The notes: a model not told the origin generated them from the sequence alone. Shown: positions 46,599 through 56,547, counted from the stretch's first letter. The stretch is 64,000 nt of DNA from Gammaproteobacteria bacterium LSUCC0096 (GCA_008087055.1 VIEA01000002.1:334764-398763), one strand, 5' to 3'. Translations and numbers: made by a program.

Positions 46599-47532
46599 CT
46601 TGTGCCTTGTCGTAGGCATCAACGATGCGTCCCACCAATGGGTGTCGAACAACATCTTTATAGTTAAAGCGGGTCATTGATATGCCTCGAACAGATTGTA
46701 GAACATGGCATGCGTGAGTAAGGCCTGAATCCGACTTTCGAGGCAGGTCGATCTGGCTTGGATCGCCAGTGATGACAGCCGTTGAGCCAAAACCAAGTCG
46801 TGTTAGGAACATTTTCATTTGTTCCCGCGTAGTGTTTTGACTTTCATCGAGAATAATAAAACTATGGTTGAGCGTGCGGCCTCGCATATATGCAAGCGGT
46901 GCAATCTCAATGACCTGGCGCTCGAGTAGTTTGGTCACTTTGTCAAAACCAAGCATCTCATAAAGCGCATCGTAGAGAGGGCGCAAGTAGGGGTCGATTT
47001 TTTGTGCGAGATCTCCCGGCAAGAAACCGAGTCGCTCACCGGCTTCGACCGCAGGTCGAACTAAAATGATCCGTTCAACTTGGTCGCGTCTGAGCGCATC
47101 AACAGCGCACGCGACAGCAAGCCATGTTTTACCTGTGCCCGCTGGACCGATACCAAAGTTCACGTCATGAGAACGTATTGCGTCAATGTAGCCGAGCTGA
47201 TTTTTCCCGCGGGGCTTTATTTTAAGTTTTGGTGTGTCGATGACGATCGAGGCTTGGGCATCTTCTTGATACGTTGATGCTTCCTGTAGGTGCAAATGCA
47301 CGGTGTCGTCTGTCAGTTCAGAGTCTCTAGTTTCTCGATAGAGCTGATCGAGTAGTCGTGCACATGCTTTGGTGGCATCCACTTCACCTTCAATCTCAAA
47401 TTGATTACCGCGATTTCGAATGGTGACAGGAAGTCGTGATTCGATCAGTCTCAGATGGGTGTCTTGGCGACCACATAATGAGGCAAGCCGGCGGGCGTCA
47501 TTGGGCTCGAGTACGAACTGGCGAACGTCCAC
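46588..47532 (-). CDS. ybeZ: PhoH-like ATPase YbeZ
   Basis: A P-loop ATPase with the Walker A GPAGTGKT near residue 133 and ILDESQN as Walker B; its role is thought to link to YbeY and RNA metabolism. GTG at 47532 gives 314 residues and a one-base overlap with miaB; a TTG at 47538 is also possible. It overlaps ybeY by 11 bases. Confidence 0.93.
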   Translation of the reverse strand: MDVRQFVLEPNDARRLASLCGRQDTHLRLIESRLPVTIRNRGNQFEIEGEVDATKACARLLDQLYRETRDSELTDDTVHLHLQEASTYQEDAQASIVIDTPKLKIKPRGKNQLGYIDAIRSHDVNFGIGPAGTGKTWLAVACAVDALRRDQVERIILVRPAVEAGERLGFLPGDLAQKIDPYLRPLYDALYEMLGFDKVTKLLERQVIEIAPLAYMRGRTLNHSFIILDESQNTTREQMKMFLTRLGFGSTAVITGDPSQIDLPRKSDSGLTHACHVLQSVRGISMTRFNYKDVVRHPLVGRIVDAYDKAQDDH

Positions 47533-48872
47533 TACCAAGGAACCTTAGAGGTCATTTGGCCTCGCAGCGAATTGGGGTATGCATCCACAATTTCACATTC
47601 GACGAAACGTCCGATGAGATCCCCTTGGACGGAGCGGAAATTCACGACGCGATTGTTTTCAGTGCGGCCAGACAATTCACCAGGATCTTTTTTTGAAGGG
47701 CCGGTGACTAAAACAGATTGTCTGGTACCGACCATATCCCGACTGATTTTTTGCGCGTTTTGCGAGATTCTTGCCTGCAATGCTGCTAATCGTGCTTTTT
47801 TGGTTCCTTGATCAGTTTCATCATTGAGGTCTGAGGCTGGAGTTCCAGGACGCGCTGAATAGATGAAGCTAAAACTAACGTCAAAACCAACGGTCTCAAT
47901 CAACTCCATTGTCTTCTCAAAGTCTTTATCAGTTTCACCAGGAAATCCGATAATGAAATCTGAGGACAGACTAATACCTGGTCGAGCCTCCTGGATCTTT
48001 CGGATTTTTGCTTTGTACTCAAGTGCAGTATGACCACGTTTCATTGCGGCGAGGATCCTATCCGATCCAGACTGCACCGGTAAATGCAGGTGACTGACGA
48101 GTTTTGGAACGTCTCTGAAGCACTCGATCAATGCATCAGAAAATTCAACAGGATGGCTTGTGGTGAAGCGGATTCGCTCGACCTCAGGGATTTCTGAAAC
48201 GATGCGAATCAAATCTGCGAGATCAGCAGTGTCGCCATCATCGGTTTCACCGCGATATGCATTCACGTTTTGACCCAGAAGATGGATTTCTCGGGCCCCT
48301 TGCTCCACGTTAGCGAGCACTTCCTGAAGTACATTATCAAGAGGTCTGCTGATTTCCTCACCGCGGGTATATGGGACGACGCAGAATGTGCAGTATTTGC
48401 TGCATCCTTCCATGATGCTGACGAACGCACTTGGACCTTCGAGTTTTGGCTCGGGTAGGCGGTCGAATTTTTCAATTTCGGGAAAACTGATGTCGACCTG
48501 TGCTTTTCCGCCGTTACGTCGTGCTTCAAGCATGTCAGGCAGTCGATGTAACGTCTGTGGTCCGAAGACTAGGTCGACAAATGGAGCGCGCTGGCGGATG
48601 GCTTCGCCTTCTTGTGAGGCAACGCAACCACCAACCCCAATGATTAAATTTGGATTGGCTTCTTTGAGTGCTTTGTAGCGTCCCAGCTCTGAGAAAACTT
48701 TTTCCTGTGCTTTCTCGCGGATAGAGCAAGTATTAATGAGAATGACTTCAGCATCATCGGGAACGTTAGTCACGGTCAATGCGTGACTATCTTTCAGCAG
48801 GTCAGCCATGCGGTCCGAATCATATTCGTTCATCTGACACCCATGGGTCTTGATGAAGAGTTTTGCTGTCAT
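47532..48872 (-). CDS. miaB: tRNA-2-methylthio-N6-isopentenyladenosine synthase MiaB
   Basis: Radical-SAM methylthiotransferase acting on i6A37 of tRNA. The 446-residue protein has the N-terminal UPF0004 cluster Cys residues ([28 protein letters not shown]), the radical SAM motif CSKYCTFC and a C-terminal TRAM domain. AGGAG precedes the ATG. It heads the miaB-ybeZ-ybeY-corC-lnt run. Confidence 0.97.
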   Translation of the reverse strand: MTAKLFIKTHGCQMNEYDSDRMADLLKDSHALTVTNVPDDAEVILINTCSIREKAQEKVFSELGRYKALKEANPNLIIGVGGCVASQEGEAIRQRAPFVDLVFGPQTLHRLPDMLEARRNGGKAQVDISFPEIEKFDRLPEPKLEGPSAFVSIMEGCSKYCTFCVVPYTRGEEISRPLDNVLQEVLANVEQGAREIHLLGQNVNAYRGETDDGDTADLADLIRIVSEIPEVERIRFTTSHPVEFSDALIECFRDVPKLVSHLHLPVQSGSDRILAAMKRGHTALEYKAKIRKIQEARPGISLSSDFIIGFPGETDKDFEKTMELIETVGFDVSFSFIYSARPGTPASDLNDETDQGTKKARLAALQARISQNAQKISRDMVGTRQSVLVTGPSKKDPGELSGRTENNRVVNFRSVQGDLIGRFVECEIVDAYPNSLRGQMTSKVPW

Positions 48873-48986
48873 CCCATCTCCTTGTTCGTGGGCGCGCGAG
48901 TATAGTCCGAAGTGCTTGAAATTGCACGAGTGTTCTTGACGGAACCGGGAAAGATCGACAGACTACGCGCCCCTAAATCGAGGATC

Positions 48987-49331
48987 ATGATGGCTAAAAC
49001 ACCCGACCCCACTTTCCGCGTTCAGTTTGTCAGTCAAGACAAAGTGTTCGAAGTGTTTGCAAAGCAAATCTACTCGAGTGATCTCTACGGTTTCATCGAA
49101 GTGGAAGAGTTTGTGTTTGGTGAGCGCAGTGGTCTGTTGGTTGACCCTTCGGAGGAGAAACTCAAAGCTGAATTCCAAGGTGTCAAGCGCAGCTATATTC
49201 CGATGCATGCAGTGATTCGCATTGATGAAGTGGAAGATTCAGGACCTGCTCGCATCCGCGATAGCAAAGCAGGTACTGTCACTCCGCTCTCGATGGTACC
49301 GCCACCTAGAGCCCCGCGAGACGCGGATTAA
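48987..49331 (+). CDS. DUF1820 family protein
   Basis: A 114-residue soluble protein of a gammaproteobacterial family with no known function, found beside miaB in related genomes. Conserved-looking blocks are FRVQFVSQDKVFEVFAKQIY and LYGFIEVEEFVFGE. The start is one of two adjacent ATG codons (48987/48990) behind GAGGA; the longer frame upstream lacks a site. The final 26 bases overlap the 3' end of prc on the other strand. Confidence 0.85.
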   Translation: MMAKTPDPTFRVQFVSQDKVFEVFAKQIYSSDLYGFIEVEEFVFGERSGLLVDPSEEKLKAEFQGVKRSYIPMHAVIRIDEVEDSGPARIRDSKAGTVTPLSMVPPPRAPRDAD

Positions 49332-51342
49332 TCTGTATCTCATCCAATAGAATTCGAGCCGACTCCATCAAACTTGCGTCGTCTTTGGGATCGGTCTCCT
49401 TAGCGTCACGTTCTAACTCACTGACACTGGCGATCGTTGGTAATCCAAGACCAGTACGCCTAGCGTTCTCGATATCAAGTAACGCTTGATTATTGTCCTC
49501 ACGCTCTTTGATCCGCGTTTCGAGATGCAGCGAAATCCCTGTTTCACTACTTAACTCAAGTGCACGCTCTGTTCGCTTTAATAGCGCTTTGAAATTTGGA
49601 TCAGACGCGATACGCGCTTGGTGTCGGTCGATCAGTTGAGCAACCCGCGCTTGCGGAGTGTCGAGAGGGCGATATCTCAGCGAGCGGATCTGGTCCCACG
49701 GCAATGCAGTATCGAGCGCGCTCTCTCCGATTTCTTTTGGATCAAAAGCTGATGGGAATTGAATGTCTGGTATCACTCCCTGGTGCTGGGTTGATTGGCC
49801 GGAAATCCGATAAAACTTTGCGATTGTCAGTTTAAGCTGGCCCTCATTGACAGGGAGTAGGGCCTGAACGGTCCCTTTGCCGAATGTTTGCGAGCCAATC
49901 ACCAGCCCTCGGCCGTAGTCTTGAACCGCGCCTGCAAATATTTCACTTGCTGATGCACTAAGGCGATTCACCAAGACGGCCATGGGTCCTTCCCATGACA
50001 CGTCTGGGTCACGATCACCACGGACATCTGTTCTACCACCAGCACTTCGGATTTGAACCACGGGACCGCGGGGTATAAATAGGCCGAAAAGCTCGTAGGC
50101 CTCTTGTAATGAGCCACCGCCATTATTTCTTAAGTCAACAACGATGCCTTGTACGTCTTGGGTGCGTAGTTCATCGAGTAGTTTTTTAACGTCGCGTGTT
50201 GTGCTTCGGTAGTTGGGGTCACCCGCTTGTTTTGCAGTGAAGTCCGAATAAAACGTTGGAATGGTAATGATTCCAACTTTTTCACCATTCGTACCTGCTT
50301 CGATGACTTGGCTTTTTGCCGATTGTTCTTCGAGTTGAACTCGGTCACGAATCAGGACAATTTCGCGATGCGGGGCATCATCACTAGCCTGCACCTCAAG
50401 GCGTACCTGCGACCCTTTGGGTCCTCGAATTTTTTGAACGACTTCATCAAGACGCCATCCGACAACATCTTCAAAGGGCTCAGTCCCTTGTGCAATACTC
50501 AAAATCCGATCAGCAGGTTTGAGTCGACCATCCATCTCAGCAGGGCCACCCGGAATTAAGCTCACGACTTTTGTGAACTCGTCTTCAGATTGAAGGACGG
50601 CTCCAATTCCTTGGAGTGAAAGAGACATGTTGATATTGAAAGTCTCACTATCTGCTGGTGGCAGATAGGATGTGTGTGGGTCATATGCACTGGCATATGC
50701 ATTGATGACGCCTGCAAAAATATCATCAGGGCGCGTTTGTTCGATACGGTTTTTTTGGCTGTTATAGCGTCGAATAAGCGCTTTATAGGTTTCGTCTTCA
50801 GTACGGTCAGCGAGCAATAAACCGATTGCTTGGTTTTCTAATTGCTTGCGCCATAAGTCTTTTAATGAGGTGAGGTCGGTAACCCAAGGGGTCTCTTCAT
50901 CTCGGATGCGAAGTTCTTCTTGATCTGATAAATCGATCGAACCAACCCCTTGATTCAGGATGTCGAGCCAATAGTCGAGACGCGCTTCAGATCGAGTCAA
51001 TGAGAGGCCATAGAGCTGATAGACGGTGCTCAGACTGCCGCGCTCAATTTGGTCAGGTAGTCGATCAATATCGGCTTGCCGGATATCGTCTTGCGTGAGC
51101 AAAGAACGCGACGGATCGATAGCTTTCAAAATCAACTGTCCCACCATGGGCTTCCGTTCTGCAAACAAAACGTCTGACGCCAGGTGTCTCCGTTCGAGTT
51201 CACGGGTAATAACTTGCGCGAGGATACTGTCTTCTTGAGTTGGCTCTATCGATAGTGCATAGGTGCTTCCGATCCACACGAATGTGGACGATAACAAGAG
51301 CACTCTAATCGCTATTTTGCGCAACAAACTTCTTACTGACAC
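49306..51342 (-). CDS. prc: Tail-specific C-terminal processing protease Prc
   Basis: Periplasmic S41 protease that degrades proteins with non-polar C-termini and regulates wall hydrolases. The 678-residue protein has a signal segment (about 9-30), a PDZ domain near residue 250, and the Ser/Lys catalytic dyad in NRLSASASE and FGKGTVQ. A start GTG at 51342 is assumed; TTG codons at residues 6-7 are possible alternatives. It overlaps the DUF1820 gene at its end. Confidence 0.95.
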   Translation of the reverse strand: MSVRSLLRKIAIRVLLLSSTFVWIGSTYALSIEPTQEDSILAQVITRELERRHLASDVLFAERKPMVGQLILKAIDPSRSLLTQDDIRQADIDRLPDQIERGSLSTVYQLYGLSLTRSEARLDYWLDILNQGVGSIDLSDQEELRIRDEETPWVTDLTSLKDLWRKQLENQAIGLLLADRTEDETYKALIRRYNSQKNRIEQTRPDDIFAGVINAYASAYDPHTSYLPPADSETFNINMSLSLQGIGAVLQSEDEFTKVVSLIPGGPAEMDGRLKPADRILSIAQGTEPFEDVVGWRLDEVVQKIRGPKGSQVRLEVQASDDAPHREIVLIRDRVQLEEQSAKSQVIEAGTNGEKVGIITIPTFYSDFTAKQAGDPNYRSTTRDVKKLLDELRTQDVQGIVVDLRNNGGGSLQEAYELFGLFIPRGPVVQIRSAGGRTDVRGDRDPDVSWEGPMAVLVNRLSASASEIFAGAVQDYGRGLVIGSQTFGKGTVQALLPVNEGQLKLTIAKFYRISGQSTQHQGVIPDIQFPSAFDPKEIGESALDTALPWDQIRSLRYRPLDTPQARVAQLIDRHQARIASDPNFKALLKRTERALELSSETGISLHLETRIKEREDNNQALLDIENARRTGLGLPTIASVSELERDAKETDPKDDASLMESARILLDEIQINPRLAGL

Positions 51343-51421
51343 CTTGCGTCTAACCCTATTGAACCTTAATTATCCTGTTATGCTTCCACACACCTTAGAA
51401 CGCAACCCTCGGAGAGACAAC

Positions 51422-52696
51422 TTGGATTTACATATGGTGTCATCTTTTATCGGTCGATTGACCGATTTTCTTGATCAATCTCCGACACCTTGGCATGCCG
51501 TCGCCAATAGTTCTGAGCTCCTTGAGCGTGCAGGTTTTGTCCGACTTGATGAGCGCTCTGCTTGGGCGCTTGAGGCAGGAGCATCATATTTTGTTGTGCG
51601 ATCTGATGGTGCGCTCGTGGCTTGGCGTCAGCCAACTGATGTTGTGGGATGGACTATCTTTGGCGCACACACAGACAGCCCAAATTTGCGGGTACGCCCA
51701 GAGCCGATGATCAAAAAACAGGGCTATTTTCAGTTAGGGCTCGAGGTCTATGGTGGTGTTTTGTTATCGACTTGGTTCGATCGGGATCTCTCGCTCGCTG
51801 GTCGTGTGGCTATTGCGAATGAGGGGGCCGTACTTTCTGAATTGGTTGATTTCAAACGCGCGGTCGGAATGATCCCCAATCTCGCGATTCACCTCGATCG
51901 CGATGCGAATGGTGGTCGCAAGATCAATCCACACGATGAATTACCAATGATTTTATCTCGCGCCGAACAAGATGCCGATTTGAATTTCAGAGACTTATTA
52001 GCGAGAGAAATGGAACGATCGCCCGAAGAGATTTCTGCATTTGAGATGTGTGCTTACCCAGTCGAAGGCGCTCAAGTGATTGGTCTTGAGGGTGAGTTTT
52101 TAGCAAGTGCGCGTCTCGATAATTTGTTGAGTTGCTTTATTGTTACTGAAGCATTGATCCAAAATGAGGGCGCTGAGGGCACGATGATCGTTTTGAACGA
52201 TCATGAAGAGATTGGTAGCGTCTCAACGAGTGGCGCCGATGGTCCATTTTTGGAGTCGATTTTACGTCGAGCGACGATCGATGCAGATTTCGAACGAGTT
52301 CGCGTAAATAGCCTCATGATCTCGATTGATAATGCGCATGGTGTGCATCCAAATTATGCGTCAAAGCATGATGAGGGGCATCGCCCGCTTCTGAATGAGG
52401 GTCCTGTTGTAAAGGTCAATGCCAACCACCGATACGCGACCACAGCGATTACGCAAGGAATTATTGAGCAGGCGGCTGAGCGAGCCGATGTTCCGTTACA
52501 ATACTTTTCAAGTAGAGCCGATCTCGGTTGTGGAAGCACAATCGGACCACTGACAGCTGGACGTCTGGGTATCGATACGATTGATCTAGGATGTGCTCAA
52601 TTTGCTATGCATTCAGCGAGGGAAACTTGTGGAACTAAGGATCCCGAACTGATGTTGAAGCTTCTGACACAGTTAACACAGCGAGATCTAATCTAA
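51422..52696 (+). CDS. apeB: M18 family aminopeptidase
   Basis: Cytoplasmic zinc aminopeptidase of the M18 family (ApeB type), which prefers acidic N-terminal residues. The metal and catalytic sites are present: HTDSPNLRV and DHEEIGS, with the final ligand in a C-terminal His. The TTG at 51422 has GGAGAG 5 bases upstream and gives 424 residues; the ATG at 51434 is too far from that site. It overlaps hemH (TAATG). Confidence 0.93.
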   Translation: MDLHMVSSFIGRLTDFLDQSPTPWHAVANSSELLERAGFVRLDERSAWALEAGASYFVVRSDGALVAWRQPTDVVGWTIFGAHTDSPNLRVRPEPMIKKQGYFQLGLEVYGGVLLSTWFDRDLSLAGRVAIANEGAVLSELVDFKRAVGMIPNLAIHLDRDANGGRKINPHDELPMILSRAEQDADLNFRDLLAREMERSPEEISAFEMCAYPVEGAQVIGLEGEFLASARLDNLLSCFIVTEALIQNEGAEGTMIVLNDHEEIGSVSTSGADGPFLESILRRATIDADFERVRVNSLMISIDNAHGVHPNYASKHDEGHRPLLNEGPVVKVNANHRYATTAITQGIIEQAAERADVPLQYFSSRADLGCGSTIGPLTAGRLGIDTIDLGCAQFAMHSARETCGTKDPELMLKLLTQLTQRDLI

Positions 52697-53715
52697 TGTC
52701 ATTGATGCCATCCGATCACCCTAAGGTCCCCAGCCCAAAAATTGGTGTACTTTTAATCAATCTAGGAACACCAGATGCTCTCGATTATTGGTCAATGCGT
52801 CGATACCTGGGTGAGTTTTTAAGTGACAAACGAGTGGTCGAGTTGCCGCAGATTTTATGGCAGTTGATTCTACAGGGCCCGATCTTAACCTTTCGACCTA
52901 AGAAATCGGCAGCGGCATATCGGGAGATTTGGAATAACGAGTTAGATGAGTCTCCGCTCCGAACAATCACTCGGGAGCAGACTGAGAAATTACAAGACCG
53001 ATTTGGTAATGCGGTGCGCGTTGAGTTTGCGATGCGCTATGGGAATCCATCGATTCCTTCATTAATGAATCAGATGTTTGATGATGGATGTTGGAAAATT
53101 TTGTGCGTTCCTTTGTATCCGCAATATGCATCGAGTACGACTGGATCTGTTGTCGACAAGATTGGCGATACATTGAAAGCGATGCGATGGCAGCCGACCA
53201 TCAGGGTTGCACCGCCTTTTTATGATGACCCTGAATATATTCGGATTCTTGCCAAATCGGTGCAGAAGCAAATTGATGCACTTGATGAGAAACCAGAGAT
53301 GCTGGTCGCGAGCTTTCATGGAGTTCCAAAAGAGTACTTGTTAAAAGGGGACCCGTATCACTGCCAATGTCAGAAGACTGGGCGTCTTTTGAGAGAAGCG
53401 CTTGGTTGGCCAGAAGAACAATTCAAAGTCGCGTTCCAATCGCGGTTTGGACCGAAGGAATGGTTAAAACCTTACGCCGACGAATTAATCGAAGAGCTTG
53501 GTCAACAGGGCGTCAAACGGGTTGCCGTTGTGAGTCCGGCGTTCATTTCAGATTGCGTTGAAACTCTTGAGGAAATCGCAATTGGTTTGAATGAAACGTT
53601 TCAAGAAGCCGGTGGCGATCAATTGATTGCTCTTGATTGTTTAAACGCTTCTGAAGAAGGGATGGAAGTTATTGAGTATTTAGCGCGTCGAGAACTCAAG
53701 GGATGGCTTGATTGA
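52696..53715 (+). CDS. hemH: Ferrochelatase
   Basis: HemH inserts ferrous iron into protoporphyrin IX, the last step of heme synthesis. The 339-residue protein has VLLINLGTPD at the start, the catalytic His in VASFHGVPKEY and GDPYHCQCQKTGRLL. It is translationally coupled with apeB and followed by azlC. Confidence 0.97.
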   Translation: MSLMPSDHPKVPSPKIGVLLINLGTPDALDYWSMRRYLGEFLSDKRVVELPQILWQLILQGPILTFRPKKSAAAYREIWNNELDESPLRTITREQTEKLQDRFGNAVRVEFAMRYGNPSIPSLMNQMFDDGCWKILCVPLYPQYASSTTGSVVDKIGDTLKAMRWQPTIRVAPPFYDDPEYIRILAKSVQKQIDALDEKPEMLVASFHGVPKEYLLKGDPYHCQCQKTGRLLREALGWPEEQFKVAFQSRFGPKEWLKPYADELIEELGQQGVKRVAVVSPAFISDCVETLEEIAIGLNETFQEAGGDQLIALDCLNASEEGMEVIEYLARRELKGWLD

Positions 53716-54401
53716 CCCATCCTACTGCTTCTGATTTCTGGGAGGCTTTGAGAGATTCAGCACCTGTTATGTTTGGCTATATCCCTCTTGGGATGGCCTT
53801 CGGAGTACTGTTTCAAAGTCTTGGATATCACTGGCTATTCGCACCCTTGGCGGGTGTGATTATTTATGCGGGCTCAGCACAATTTATGTCAGTGGGCTTG
53901 TTGGCGACTGGGGTGTCATACACTGAGGCCTTTATAGCGACACTTCTCCTAAATTCTCGCCATGTGTTCTACGGGCTCTCTGTATTGAATCGTTATCCAA
54001 AGCAAGGATTAGCGCGTTGGTACCTCATTTTTGGCCTGACTGATGAAACATATTCATTGATTACAGCAAAGCCACCTGAGTTTTCAAAAAACTCGAGATA
54101 CTTCGTTTACCTCACCGGACTCAATCATTCATATTGGGTTATTGGGTGTGGGCTAGGTGCGAGTCTGCAGTCATTTTTTGCGTTCGATTCTCGTGGTTTC
54201 GAGTTCGCTTTAGTTGCCCTGTTCCTCGTCCTGTTGATTGAGCAGGTCCGTACAATGAAAGAGCGTTGGGTCATCGTATTCGCAGTGTGTGCATCGATCC
54301 TCGCATACGTTCTTATACCCAACCAATTCCTTTTGGCGGCGATCGGTTTGTGTCTAATCGTTGTCATTGTCGGTGCGCGCCGAGGAGAAGTGGATGGATA
54401 A
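53712..54401 (+). CDS. azlC: AzlC family branched-chain amino acid exporter large subunit
   Basis: Integral membrane component of a two-part exporter; the family exports branched-chain amino acids and sometimes their analogues. The 229-residue protein has about seven hydrophobic segments and conserved IPLGMAFGVLF and YAGSAQFMSVGL. The start TTG 53712 overlaps the hemH stop. It overlaps azlD by 8 bases, the usual azlCD arrangement. Confidence 0.93.
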   Translation: MTHPTASDFWEALRDSAPVMFGYIPLGMAFGVLFQSLGYHWLFAPLAGVIIYAGSAQFMSVGLLATGVSYTEAFIATLLLNSRHVFYGLSVLNRYPKQGLARWYLIFGLTDETYSLITAKPPEFSKNSRYFVYLTGLNHSYWVIGCGLGASLQSFFAFDSRGFEFALVALFLVLLIEQVRTMKERWVIVFAVCASILAYVLIPNQFLLAAIGLCLIVVIVGARRGEVDG

Positions 54402-54720
54402 TGTTTACTTACTTGGGATCTTCGCTGCGATGTCGGCTGCCACTATGTTAACTCGATCGCTCCCATTCGTTGCGCTTGCCAAGGTGAAAAATCATTCCGC
54501 GTTGGATCAGTTTGGACGGCTGCTACCGCCGATGATCATGGTGGTTTTGGTGTGCTTTGGACTGGTGAGTCTGGAGATCGAGTCCATTGATCGAGGAGGA
54601 TTATCAGCGCTGTCTTTTGTTGTGGTGATTGTGCTGCATGCTTATTTCAGAAATCCCCTGCTCAGTATTCTAGTCGGAACAGGGGTATATGTGATTGGGA
54701 TCCAGGGCTTTGGGCTTTAG
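54394..54720 (+). CDS. azlD: AzlD family exporter small subunit
   Basis: Small partner of AzlC, 108 residues with four predicted membrane helices and a typical TRSLPF motif near residue 20. The start ATG 54394 has AGGAG 6 bases upstream within azlC. Its stop is one base from the stop of the (-) small gene at 54722. Confidence 0.92.
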   Translation: MDNVYLLGIFAAMSAATMLTRSLPFVALAKVKNHSALDQFGRLLPPMIMVVLVCFGLVSLEIESIDRGGLSALSFVVVIVLHAYFRNPLLSILVGTGVYVIGIQGFGL

Positions 54721-54721
54721 G

Positions 54722-54889
54722 TCAATCTGACTGCTTGGTGTCTTTTGCGTGTTCCTCGACTTCTTCCCACAATAGCAAGTCTTTGAGCAGTTGTTGACGA
54801 GAGACGTCATGATCGGCACATGCCTCTAGGATTGCTTTCCGAATGGCTTCGATTTGGTCGCTGTAGATATGATTCTTATGGTCAGTCAT
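54722..54889 (-). CDS. Small acidic helical protein, 55 residues
   Basis: An open frame below the usual size cut-off, read leftward: MTDHKNHIYSDQIEAIRKAI at the start, then an amphipathic, charge-rich helix with LLLWEEVEEHAKD near the end. A GGAA site lies 8 bases before the ATG. It exactly fills the gap after azlD, ends one base from the azlD stop and has no homologue I can recall. Its codon pattern and helical amphipathicity make it a likely real gene, but the function is unknown. Confidence 0.5.
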   Translation of the reverse strand: MTDHKNHIYSDQIEAIRKAILEACADHDVSRQQLLKDLLLWEEVEEHAKDTKQSD

Positions 54890-55042
54890 TACGGGAATTC
54901 CATGGTGGTGAAGTTATTCAACCGCGGATAATGCGCTTTAATTGTTACAAAATTGAGACACAATAACTTTTATCTGTCTGAGATTGCGTTGTCTGTTGTA
55001 GCGTGTATCAACGCGTTTTTAAAGGAATAGGAGCATGAAATC

Positions 55043-55687
55043 ATGTTTGATCCGGTGACCCCGACTTTTTTGCCAGGGCTCCAGGCAACGATTGAGGTCT
55101 TTGCTGTCGTTGCTTTTGCGCTATCGGGATTGGCCGCGGGTCTTCGTGTGGGAATGGATTTTGTCGGTGTGTGTTTTGTTGCCGGGGTCTCTGCTTTTGG
55201 TGGTGGAACGCTTCGGGATCTGTTGTTAGACCGTCGACCATTCTTTTGGATGGAGCAGGAACATTTATTGTGGCTTGTGATTGTTTTGTGTTTTTTGGCG
55301 TCTATTTTTATCAGACGATCGCACGCTGAATTAACAGAAAAATGGATCCAGATACCCGATGCGATAGGACTTGGTTTATTTGCCGCGCTTGGTGCTCAAA
55401 TCGCATTATTTGAGGGTGCTTCAGTCATTATTGCGATCCTGATGGGAGTGATATCGAGCACATTAGGTGGCGTCTTGCGAGATACGTTTTGTAACGTCGT
55501 CCCCAAAGCATTTTCTGATCATCAGCCCTACATCACTCTCGCCGTCTTGGGTTCTTTGATCGTGGTTTGTCTTGATTATCTTGCGTTCGCGCCCTGGATC
55601 GCACTTGTATCAGCGGTATTTGTAACAACGGTCGCAAGACTCGTTGTTTTGGCATTTAACGTTTCAATTCCTGCCTGGCGAGCATGA
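55043..55687 (+). CDS. TRIC-type cation channel family protein (YicG/UPF0126)
   Basis: A 214-residue membrane protein with two repeats of three helices; the signature GGGTLRDLLL of repeat one and GGVLRDTFC of repeat two are conserved. Bacterial relatives form potassium-permeable trimeric channels in structural work; an in vivo role is unclear. GGAG lies 10 bases before the ATG. It is monocistronic, with a 153-base upstream gap. Confidence 0.9.
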   Translation: MFDPVTPTFLPGLQATIEVFAVVAFALSGLAAGLRVGMDFVGVCFVAGVSAFGGGTLRDLLLDRRPFFWMEQEHLLWLVIVLCFLASIFIRRSHAELTEKWIQIPDAIGLGLFAALGAQIALFEGASVIIAILMGVISSTLGGVLRDTFCNVVPKAFSDHQPYITLAVLGSLIVVCLDYLAFAPWIALVSAVFVTTVARLVVLAFNVSIPAWRA

Positions 55688-55818
55688 CATCTCCAGGAGT
55701 CAAAAGCTTGGAGTGACTCCATTATCGGAGAACTGTCGCGCTATTTTTAAGTCGTTCTCGGGTGAACTTCAGTTTTGGTTCATCAGGCTCGTGTCGTTAA
55801 GCAGGTGTATGTGCTCGG

Positions 55819-56181
55819 TTAAAAGTTGATGAACTGGCTAAGTGTTTGAACGAAGGGGTGGGATTGAAATGTCGGAAGAGAAAAAATCACTAGGGTCAAT
55901 GACAAGATGATGAGGTGACTTAGGACTCGCTTCAAAGGCCCTGCCTCAGTTTGGTTGTCGTTGGTGAAAGTGTGTGTCGTGTCGGTTTTTATAATGGGCG
56001 AGTTTTCTTTTGCCGCTACAGACGTCAACCAAATTTCTGAGGACTCTTTTTGCGGTATCGCCAGAATGGCGAGCATCAAGCAGTAGCCTGCGATCACTAA
56101 TAACAGTGATGTGAGTGACAGATCGAATCGAGCGATTACGATTCCGGACAGAGCTGCTAGTAACCAGCTAATTTTGCGCAT
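55819..56181 (-). CDS. Hypothetical membrane protein
   Basis: A 120-residue frame with two N-terminal hydrophobic segments (about 5-20 and 24-44) and one near the C-terminus (about 88-103), separated by a polar segment rich in Thr, Asn and Lys. No family recognised. The ribosome site is poor. It lies downstream of hupB on the same strand. The terminator between them works on the opposite strand, so expression could come from read-through. Confidence 0.45.
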   Translation of the reverse strand: MRKISWLLAALSGIVIARFDLSLTSLLLVIAGYCLMLAILAIPQKESSEIWLTSVAAKENSPIIKTDTTHTFTNDNQTEAGPLKRVLSHLIILSLTLVIFSLPTFQSHPFVQTLSQFINF

Positions 56182-56203
56182 GGTTTAACGTCTTTAGTTA
56201 AGG

Positions 56204-56227
56204 AGAGACTCCGAAGAGTCTCTTTTT
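56204..56227 (+). terminator. Terminator for rightward transcription, downstream of hupB
   Basis: AGAGACTC (56204-56211) pairs perfectly with GAGTCTCT (56216-56223) around CGAA, followed by five T on the (+) strand. On the (-) strand the T-run is missing. The nearest rightward gene ends 517 bases upstream at 55687, whereas the adjacent hupB is leftward. Confidence 0.75.
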
Positions 56228-56235
56228 GTCTCAAT

Positions 56236-56508
56236 TTAATTGAGCGCCTCCTTCAATGCTTTGCCCGCTTTGAAACTGGGTACTTTTGCTGCTGGAATTT
56301 TGATTTCTGCCCCAGTCTGCGGGTTTCTACCAATGCGACTCGCTCGGTCTTTTGATTGGAACGTGCCAAATCCAACAAGTGCCACAGACTCCCCTCTTTT
56401 AAGGGTTGTGCCGATCACGTGAGTCAATGCGTCGAGCGCTCGACCGGCGTCGGCCTTACTTAAATTGGCTTCCTGAGAAATGGCTGTGATTAATTCTGAT
56501 TTGTTCAA
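56236..56508 (-). CDS. hupB: HU family DNA-binding protein
   Basis: HU is an abundant nucleoid protein that bends DNA as a dimer. The 90-residue length is exact, and the beta-arm block [21 protein letters not shown] is conserved with the intercalating Pro. The start is TTG with GAGGG 8 bases upstream. It diverges from the TetR gene; 165 bases of intergenic DNA hold a palindrome and repeats. The assignment as the beta subunit is only by general similarity. Confidence 0.93.
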   Translation of the reverse strand: MNKSELITAISQEANLSKADAGRALDALTHVIGTTLKRGESVALVGFGTFQSKDRASRIGRNPQTGAEIKIPAAKVPSFKAGKALKEALN

Positions 56509-56547
56509 TTGTAATGCCCTCTATGTATGGCGGTTGTCACGGTGTGA

